Source of the DNA: Meira nashicola
Lineage: Eukaryota; Basidiomycota; Exobasidiomycetes; Exobasidiales; Brachybasidiaceae
Length of the DNA stretch: 64,000 bases
Assembly: GCA_001600355.1 (NCBI GenBank)
Contig: BCJU01000001.1
Location: forward strand, 4,712,013-4,776,012
Direction: 5' to 3'
How positions within the stretch are numbered: position 1 is the first letter of the stretch; each line of letters starts with the position of its first letter. The notes beneath the pieces were generated by a model. It had not been told where the DNA came from, did not search any database, and was given only the letters and a program-made list of their open reading frames with translations. Positions 54,002-61,675 of this stretch are shown here, in pieces. A program made the position numbers and the translations under genes.

Positions 54002-57000
54002 ATGGCTCAAAGGTTGGATGACTTACTCCAAGGATATACGCAACAGCGAATACCGACATTGGCTTCACGTACAAGCATTCCTTCTTCCCGTCGCGAAGTG
54101 AAGGTGAATAGGAGAGATGCTTTACAAGATGATGCATCACAACCTGTAGATCAGGACTATCTGTGGACCGCAATAATACGTTTAATTGGAGCGTATGCTG
54201 ACTCATCCGATATGCTCGTTGTCGAGCTTATGCAAAGTGAAGGAATGTCAGATTGGAAAGACAGGATATCTACATTTCGAATTAAAATAGATCAGGATAC
54301 AACACGAAAGGATGCCTGTCAATCAATCGCCAGAATACGAAGAGAAAGTGAAGTTGAATGTTCGTTTGGGAATTTGGTAAAAGCATCAAAGGAAGGAGGA
54401 ATGAATTTAGCCGAAGGACAGTCACCCGCCCTTATAACAATCGGGACAAGTTCTTTAGCTCAAACATGGTATCTTGTACATGGTATAGCTGTCCTGATTG
54501 ACTCTGAACAGCAATCACTAACAATCATTGGCGATGCTAGCATCATCTCAAGAGAAATGGCAGATGTATTAGGACGTCAAATTTGGCAGCTATATGCAAG
54601 TGTAAAAAGTGATCCTAGCTTGCCATTCAAGACGTTACAATTACATTCAAACGACTTATTGAGTCAGTATGAGCCTCCATACGATCCTAACGAAGCACAT
54701 CTTCCAATCGAATGGCTTTATAAAAATGCAAAGAATAGACCAGAAGCTATTGCTCACGAATTATGCGATGAACCAGATGATGAACAAATACGATATCTCA
54801 CATTTGGACAATTGAACGAAAGTAGCAATAGAATGGCAAATTGGCTTCTTCAAAATCACAATGTTCAACATGGTCAGCCGATTGGAGTTATGAGAAAACG
54901 TGATGAGCATTTTTACATTGCAATGGCGGCAATTCTCAAAGCAGGATGTTGTTATTTGCCAATCGATAAAGATTTACCCAAAGAAAGAAAAGAGTTTATC
55001 ATAAGGGATTCTGATGCTGCTCTTCTCTTGACTGACAAAGAAGGCGCAGAATCAAATCTGGCTAATAAGCCTAGCTTCAACATGGACGACGTTTCCATTC
55101 AAAAAGAGATTGCACAATTCCATCCTACTGCACCCAACGTCAAAGTAGATTTGGATGATTTAGCATACATTCTCTATACTTCAGGCACAAGTGGTAATCC
55201 CAAAGGATGTTTGTTGATGCATCGTGGTTTATATTGGGCAATAAAAATGTTTGTTGAAATTCCAAGTAAAATCACAAATCCAGATACGGATAAAAGATTA
55301 GCAATGGCAGCTGTTGCATTTGATGTGCATGTGAGCGAGATGGTACAAGGTTGGGCGATTGGAACAAGATTGGTCAGTATAAGTTCAAGAATGTCTTTAT
55401 TGGCTGATTTACAAGGATCGATTGAGCGTTTTGGTATTACGCATATAGGAATGGTTCCAAGTATGATTGAAGCTACTTTGACAAAATCACCTTCTGAACT
55501 TCCTTTAAAATATATAACTTCTGGAGGAGAAAAGATTAATGATAATGTTTTACAAAAATGGGCTTCTCATCCAGATATCCTTTTTGGTAATTTGTATGGT
55601 CCAACAGAAGCAACGATTGGATGTACAGCAAGGATCATTCGAGGAACAAATGAACCTAAAGAGGATATTGGTCATGCATTCGTTGGAAGTGGTGCTTATA
55701 TTGCTGATTCGGATTTAAATATTTTACCGAAAGGAGTATCGGGAGAGCTAATTATTGAAGGTCCATTAGTTGCTCGAGGTTATCTAAACTTACCAGAAGC
55801 TACGAAAAAGAACTTTATCGAATGGCCAAGAAAAGGTTGTCGTTCATACAGAACAGGTGATTTAGTTAGAATGAATTATGATGGAAGTCTTTCTATTCAC
55901 GGTAGAATTGATTCTCAAATTAAATTACGTGGAGTACGCATAGAAAGTGAAGGTGTAAGTGCAGTGATTAGCAATGCAAGCAAACAAGTTCGAATTGATG
56001 CAGTCAGTGTGATATGCAAACATGAAGCTGTTGGAAATGCAGAAATGTTGGTCACCTTTATCACTCTTAGCACACAAAAGGAGAAATCAAAATCCGCCAA
56101 CGAGAGAAGGGGAAAGCCAGAGGTTAGGGAATTGGAAGATGTGCAATTGATGAACACTTTAAGGAAAGAATCTGTAGAAGGCTTAGCGAGCTATATGAGA
56201 CCTTCACACATTATTCCTCTCACATTTTTTCCACTAAGTCACAATGGCAAGATTGATACGAAACCTTTAGCGAGCCTATTCGCTGAAACTTCCATGTCAA
56301 CATTGATGAAAGTTCAAGGTTTGATGTCGGACGAGGAAGGCAAGAAGGAAAAAGATACATTTGTTGCCCCTTCCAATGAAGAAGAGAAGATTGTCGTACG
56401 ATCTATCGCTGAACTCATTGGATTAGATCCATCCAAGCTATCAATGAGACAAAAGTTACTGGAAATAGGTTTGAGTTCGCTCAATTGTGCAAATCTGACT
56501 GCTATTTTACGTTCAAAAACGGGAGTAAAGTTAAATGTGTCAGATGTACTTACATGTGAAACGATTGCAGATTGTTCAACTTTAGTATCAAATCACAAAA
56601 GCGACAATGATCAAACTTCTTGGGACATAGACAAATTCAGGAAGGATCATATGGATGCCGTTCATCAACATATTGCATCGGAAAACATTGAAGGTATTTA
56701 TCCTCCTCTTCCAGTTCAACCGGGTATTTTGTTCCATGCAATGCAAGAAAATACGGGTTACGTTCAACATTTCACATATCGAATCGATGATGAAAATATT
56801 TCAATAGATGCTATTCATTCTGCATGGAAAGATGTACAAAGTTATTTGGACATTCTTCGTACAGTATTTGTACTGGATCAAGGCGAAGTTTTACAAGTTG
56901 TCCTTCGAAATAATGCAAGTTCAGTTCCATTCATTAAAAAGGAAATTGCAAATAATTCACTATCAAACGAGAAAGATTTTCAAGCTTTCCTCGAGAATGA

Positions 57001-60000
57001 AAAGGTTCTAGAAAGTGCGGCATCACAGATCAATAAAAATTTTGGTTCTCCAATGTTTTTCGTTACAGTATATGAAGCCAAAGATTCTTCTTCTTCTTCA
57101 ACAACAACTCTAATGACTGTTTCTTTTAGTCATACAATTTATGACGCATTTGCAGTGAGAAATGTGATGACTACATTTGACAATGTACTGTCCAAAAGTT
57201 CATCTTTGGACAATTATCTACCAATGTCAACATTGATAGACCAACTCAATTCGACTTCAGAGCAGCAGCATCGGATATATTGGCAATCAACACTCGAAGG
57301 AGCAATAGAAGAGCGCAAAAAATTGTCGTGGCAACCTCTGCAGAGTATCAAGGGTGCAATAACTAAAAGGACAAACAAAGTTTTGGATGTTGGATTGGAT
57401 GATGTGCAAAAGCGTTGTAATGAAATCGGGGTCACTTTACAAACATTCTTCAACGTAATCTTTGCTTTAAGTGCACGATCAATCTTTCCAACTTGGCAAA
57501 ATTACGCTTTATTCGGAAACGTTCGAAGTGGACGTAATTTACCATTGATCAATATCAATAAAGCAGCTTATCCATTAGTCACAGTTGTTCCTTGCGTGAT
57601 CGATTTATCATCAAAGCAAATTGATAAAATTTTAAAAACTACTCATTCTTCTTGGACAAAATCAGTCGAACATGAAAATGTTGCATTAAGTCAAATTCAA
57701 ATTTGGGCAAAAACAAGAAATTTAGTTGAAATTTTATTTTCTTGTCGAATTGAAACGAGTAAGGATCGTTCAAATGCATATCAATCAATCAAACATTTCT
57801 CTACTTCTGAAATGGATCCAGAATTTCCTTTGGCCGTTGAAGTTCTTTTTGATCAAACAGCTGATTCTATTGATGTCCGAGTCGCACATACTCCTTCAAT
57901 CATTACTACAGATCAAATTGGAGTTTTACTGGTTCAAATGCAAGCAAATGTTCGTGTTTTATTGAATGGAGAGAATTTGGAGATATCAAATGACAGTTCG
58001 ATCAAATTGACTTCCAGACCAAACCAAAACAAGGAAAGTGCGATTGATGTTGATTGGAAAGTTGTTAATGATTTACAAGAAGCTCTTTCTGTTTTTCTCA
58101 AAGTTGACCGTAATGTCCTTCAACCTAATACTTCTTTAGTATCTTTGGGAATGACATCTTTACGTGCTGTTGCTTTTTCTCATTCGATTGCAAAGTCGCT
58201 TAAATTACAAGTTGATCCTATTGATGTAGTACAAGGTGATAATGTCATCTCTATCGCTCAAGAGATTAAAAAGAAGAACAAAGTCAACATAAAGGAAGAG
58301 CAAGAGGAAAATACATCTTGGAGCTTATCAAAAGAGGAATCAATTGAACTGGGTGATATTAAAGTGGACAAGGATGACATCATTGAAATCGCACCTTGTA
58401 CTCCTTTACAAGCTGGAATGCTTGCTCAAACGATTGCATCAGAAGGTAAACTTTATATTCATGCTTTCGTCATGAAACTGAACAAGAAAGATCAATCTTC
58501 AATCGATAGGATATTCAAGATTTGGTCAGATATTTATGAGAGATATGGTATTTTGCGTACTTCTTTTCACTTTTTATCATCCAATGGACAATGGATTCAA
58601 GCAGAGCATTCGACAAAGTCATGTCCGTTGAGAATTACAGAGATAGCAGAAAGTGTTGATGAATCACAAGCAAGAGCATTAGCAACGGCTCATTTGAATA
58701 TAAAAGGAGAAGAAGATTTGCGAAAGCCTCCAATAGAATTAATTCTCTTTCGACAATCCGGACTACTTGTATTGGCATTACATCATGCTCTTTACGATGG
58801 AGTGTCTTTGGCAAACTTGTTTGAATACGCAACAAACTTGAACAACGGAATTCCTCTCCCTCAAACTCCTTCTTTCTTACCTATTGCACGTCAAATTGTT
58901 GGTTCAGAAGAGAAAGCAACAGCTTATTGGGTTGAAAGATTGAAATCTGTCAAGCAAAAAATATTTTTAAAAGCAAGCAAAGGGAACGAAACATCTACTC
59001 AAGCTTGGAGAGATGGCACAAAACTAAATAAAGAAGAAAGAGAGAGCATTGAAAGTTTTAAACGTCGTTATGGTGTTTCAAGTCAAAGTATAGGTCAAGT
59101 TGCATTTGCTTATACTCTTTTTGAATTTAACCAAAAACAAAATCCGGATATTGTCTTTTGTCAAGTTGTTTCAGGTCGTACAAAGATAGAAGCAGGTCAA
59201 GTGATTGGTCCAGTATTTAATACGGTTGCTATACGAATTAATTTGACTGGTAATATAAAAGCTAGAGAAATTGTTCAACAAGTACAATATGAAAACGGTC
59301 AATCTTTATCATGGCAACATGCTCCTTTGAGAAGTGTACAAAGACGATTGCAAAAGACTAGCCTCTCTGATGCATTATTTCTCTATCAACCTGGCGTGGA
59401 AAATAAAAGCAACAACAACAACAACACAATTGAAAAACCTTGGACTCTTCAAACAAGTACATCAGAAGAAGGTTCGACGCAATTCACACTCAATCTTGAA
59501 CTTCATGACTCTTTTGATGTAGAAGGTGAATTATCAGTTAGAGCAAGTTGTGCGGCAAACATTTTATCACAAGCAGAATTGAAAGAGATCGTACAGCTTT
59601 TCAGGATGAAACTTATTGAAATTGTTCAATCACCCAACAAGATTTTAGCTCCTGGTACTGCGACATCTTGTATGAATGGAACGAATCACATTAAAGGCAA
59701 AACAAACGGTACAACAAGTCAATCACATGGTGGGCAACCGATAGAAGATTCTACATTGGCAAACATTTTAAGTCAAGTATTACATGTGAAGACTGACTTG
59801 ATTAAATCACATACAAATTTATCTTCCATTGGCTTAGATTCAATTGCTGCTATGCAAATAGCTTCTCGTGCTCGCAAGCAAGGATATGGAATCACTCCAA
59901 TGCAAGTATTACGATGCACAACCGTGAACGAACTTTTAGATGCTTCCAATGCAAAGTCTAGTAAAGGAAACCAAAAACGCAATATAAGGATAGAAAGAGG

Positions 60001-61597
60001 TGCAATTCAACCTGCTCATCATATCGTACAAGATGCAAAAGATCGTTTACATTCAAGCATTGCAGAATATGCTGAAGGATATATTCCAACGGCTGGTATG
60101 CGTTACTTATTTTCTGGATGGCAAAGAAGCGGTGCAAGACAATTTCAAATTTGTATAGGTCGCAGAACTGAATCAGGTGAAAGATTGAATTTGATCGCTT
60201 TAAAGAAGAGTTGGACAGCTTTAACTTTACGTCATACTATCCTTCGATCAACAATTGTGCCTAGTGGAAATGTTGAGGTTCCACTTGTTTTATTTATTGT
60301 TGGAAAAGATCATTGGAATGGTTTACAAGAGATTGTCGATAAAAGAAAAGAACTTCAAACATTCAATCTTGAAGAACAAGAAGCTTTTGCAAAAGAATTT
60401 GGAAGGACACTTTTACGTTCACCTGCAAGTCATAGAACACCGAGCAGTAGATTGGTAATTTTACAATTGCCTGAATTTGATTGTTTCTTTGTTCAAATGC
60501 CACATACTCATTATGATGCTTTCACTGTTCCACGTTTACTCGATGAACTTTCACAAGAGTATATAGCGCATAATAAAGATGCAAAGTATCAAAGCACAAC
60601 ACCAAAAGACGATTTAGAAGAGTTTGAATCGTATTTGACATACAGTATCCTAGGAGACGAATCCGATCAATTGAAACAAGATAACAAAAGGAAAGAGTAC
60701 TTTCAGAAAACTTTGGGAAATCAGCAAGAAGTACATTTATGGCAAGACATCAAAATGACAAAAGATATTTCTCATAAACCCATAACATACTTTGTCCGTG
60801 AACTTCGACAAGGTACTCCAAAAGTACATGAATTACAACAATATTCTGAACGAATGCAATTGACTCCAGCTGCAATTCTTACATCTACATGGGCTCACGT
60901 TCATTCTAATCAAATGAGAAAATCATCAAGTATGTTTGCTTTTGTTAATAGCGGTCGTTCAGCAAATATGACGGGAATAGAAAACTTTTTCGCTCCTACG
61001 ATAAACTTGGTTCCCACTTTCTTGAATGATTTACAAGATCTTTCAAAAGATTCTACTACTTTACGCTCTTCAATCATAAACGCAGCAAAACGTATACAAG
61101 AACATTGGAAGCAGCAACCTTCTTGGTCAGTTCAAAGCAATATGTCGGATATAAGGAAATGGGTAAATTGTCCAGCTAATAAAAGTTCAATTTTCAATAC
61201 GACTTTGAATGTTCAAATACGTCCTTCAAAACAAGCAGGATCTTTAAGGGATACCGTTCAATCACATTCGTCTATCGAACAAAGTGAAAAACCAAATTGG
61301 CTTCCAATTCGATTACAAGCTCCACCACATCCACCTTTTAATGATAGAGGTTGGTCACAAGAAGACTTAAATGCATTCAAAGTTTCAGATTTATTTTTAG
61401 ATGAAAACGGCAACGTTAGCGATCCTAGCGTTCGAATTGACGCTCGTATGGTCGTCGCAGCATCTCAAGCTACAGAAAATGAAGAATCAGTCGTCGTTTT
61501 AGAGGCAGAGGTGGCAAGGGAGGTATTATCGCGTGAAACAGTTGATAATGCTCTTAATAAATGGGCACAATTATTGAAATTGGTCGTAGAAGCATGA
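54002..61597 (+). CDS. NPS2: type VI siderophore peptide synthetase (NPS2 / basidioferrin-synthetase type)
   Basis: This is a seven-domain non-ribosomal peptide synthetase of 2531 residues, arranged A-T1-C1-T2-C2-T3-C3. The characterised basidiomycete relative CsNPS2 joins three N5-acetyl-N5-hydroxyornithines into a linear trihydroxamate siderophore (basidioferrin). Residues 1 to about 225 resemble a degenerate condensation-domain end. The A domain covers about 230-750: YTSGTSGNPKG at 392, NLYGPTEAT at 530, YRTGDLV at 616 and NGKID at 748. T-domain serines are S826, S1386 and S1947. C-domain motifs are SHTIYDA (H1044), HHALYDG (H1595) and PHTHYDA (H2168). The single A domain must charge all three T domains. 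There is no thioesterase, in line with release by the last C. I start at ATG 54002, because the frame upstream opens only with TTG. It is a single 7.6-kb exon. No partner siderophore genes adjoin. The product is inferred. Confidence 0.88.
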   Translation: MAQRLDDLLQGYTQQRIPTLASRTSIPSSRREVKVNRRDALQDDASQPVDQDYLWTAIIRLIGAYADSSDMLVVELMQSEGMSDWKDRISTFRIKIDQDTTRKDACQSIARIRRESEVECSFGNLVKASKEGGMNLAEGQSPALITIGTSSLAQTWYLVHGIAVLIDSEQQSLTIIGDASIISREMADVLGRQIWQLYASVKSDPSLPFKTLQLHSNDLLSQYEPPYDPNEAHLPIEWLYKNAKNRPEAIAHELCDEPDDEQIRYLTFGQLNESSNRMANWLLQNHNVQHGQPIGVMRKRDEHFYIAMAAILKAGCCYLPIDKDLPKERKEFIIRDSDAALLLTDKEGAESNLANKPSFNMDDVSIQKEIAQFHPTAPNVKVDLDDLAYILYTSGTSGNPKGCLLMHRGLYWAIKMFVEIPSKITNPDTDKRLAMAAVAFDVHVSEMVQGWAIGTRLVSISSRMSLLADLQGSIERFGITHIGMVPSMIEATLTKSPSELPLKYITSGGEKINDNVLQKWASHPDILFGNLYGPTEATIGCTARIIRGTNEPKEDIGHAFVGSGAYIADSDLNILPKGVSGELIIEGPLVARGYLNLPEATKKNFIEWPRKGCRSYRTGDLVRMNYDGSLSIHGRIDSQIKLRGVRIESEGVSAVISNASKQVRIDAVSVICKHEAVGNAEMLVTFITLSTQKEKSKSANERRGKPEVRELEDVQLMNTLRKESVEGLASYMRPSHIIPLTFFPLSHNGKIDTKPLASLFAETSMSTLMKVQGLMSDEEGKKEKDTFVAPSNEEEKIVVRSIAELIGLDPSKLSMRQKLLEIGLSSLNCANLTAILRSKTGVKLNVSDVLTCETIADCSTLVSNHKSDNDQTSWDIDKFRKDHMDAVHQHIASENIEGIYPPLPVQPGILFHAMQENTGYVQHFTYRIDDENISIDAIHSAWKDVQSYLDILRTVFVLDQGEVLQVVLRNNASSVPFIKKEIANNSLSNEKDFQAFLENEKVLESAASQINKNFGSPMFFVTVYEAKDSSSSSTTTLMTVSFSHTIYDAFAVRNVMTTFDNVLSKSSSLDNYLPMSTLIDQLNSTSEQQHRIYWQSTLEGAIEERKKLSWQPLQSIKGAITKRTNKVLDVGLDDVQKRCNEIGVTLQTFFNVIFALSARSIFPTWQNYALFGNVRSGRNLPLININKAAYPLVTVVPCVIDLSSKQIDKILKTTHSSWTKSVEHENVALSQIQIWAKTRNLVEILFSCRIETSKDRSNAYQSIKHFSTSEMDPEFPLAVEVLFDQTADSIDVRVAHTPSIITTDQIGVLLVQMQANVRVLLNGENLEISNDSSIKLTSRPNQNKESAIDVDWKVVNDLQEALSVFLKVDRNVLQPNTSLVSLGMTSLRAVAFSHSIAKSLKLQVDPIDVVQGDNVISIAQEIKKKNKVNIKEEQEENTSWSLSKEESIELGDIKVDKDDIIEIAPCTPLQAGMLAQTIASEGKLYIHAFVMKLNKKDQSSIDRIFKIWSDIYERYGILRTSFHFLSSNGQWIQAEHSTKSCPLRITEIAESVDESQARALATAHLNIKGEEDLRKPPIELILFRQSGLLVLALHHALYDGVSLANLFEYATNLNNGIPLPQTPSFLPIARQIVGSEEKATAYWVERLKSVKQKIFLKASKGNETSTQAWRDGTKLNKEERESIESFKRRYGVSSQSIGQVAFAYTLFEFNQKQNPDIVFCQVVSGRTKIEAGQVIGPVFNTVAIRINLTGNIKAREIVQQVQYENGQSLSWQHAPLRSVQRRLQKTSLSDALFLYQPGVENKSNNNNNTIEKPWTLQTSTSEEGSTQFTLNLELHDSFDVEGELSVRASCAANILSQAELKEIVQLFRMKLIEIVQSPNKILAPGTATSCMNGTNHIKGKTNGTTSQSHGGQPIEDSTLANILSQVLHVKTDLIKSHTNLSSIGLDSIAAMQIASRARKQGYGITPMQVLRCTTVNELLDASNAKSSKGNQKRNIRIERGAIQPAHHIVQDAKDRLHSSIAEYAEGYIPTAGMRYLFSGWQRSGARQFQICIGRRTESGERLNLIALKKSWTALTLRHTILRSTIVPSGNVEVPLVLFIVGKDHWNGLQEIVDKRKELQTFNLEEQEAFAKEFGRTLLRSPASHRTPSSRLVILQLPEFDCFFVQMPHTHYDAFTVPRLLDELSQEYIAHNKDAKYQSTTPKDDLEEFESYLTYSILGDESDQLKQDNKRKEYFQKTLGNQQEVHLWQDIKMTKDISHKPITYFVRELRQGTPKVHELQQYSERMQLTPAAILTSTWAHVHSNQMRKSSSMFAFVNSGRSANMTGIENFFAPTINLVPTFLNDLQDLSKDSTTLRSSIINAAKRIQEHWKQQPSWSVQSNMSDIRKWVNCPANKSSIFNTTLNVQIRPSKQAGSLRDTVQSHSSIEQSEKPNWLPIRLQAPPHPPFNDRGWSQEDLNAFKVSDLFLDENGNVSDPSVRIDARMVVAASQATENEESVVVLEAEVAREVLSRETVDNALNKWAQLLKLVVEA

Positions 61598-61675
61598 AAA
61601 GAGAAATTTAAAATGTACAATTATCTGTTTGATCTTGTTAATATACATGGATTTATACAAAAAAGGTGTCGTTTT

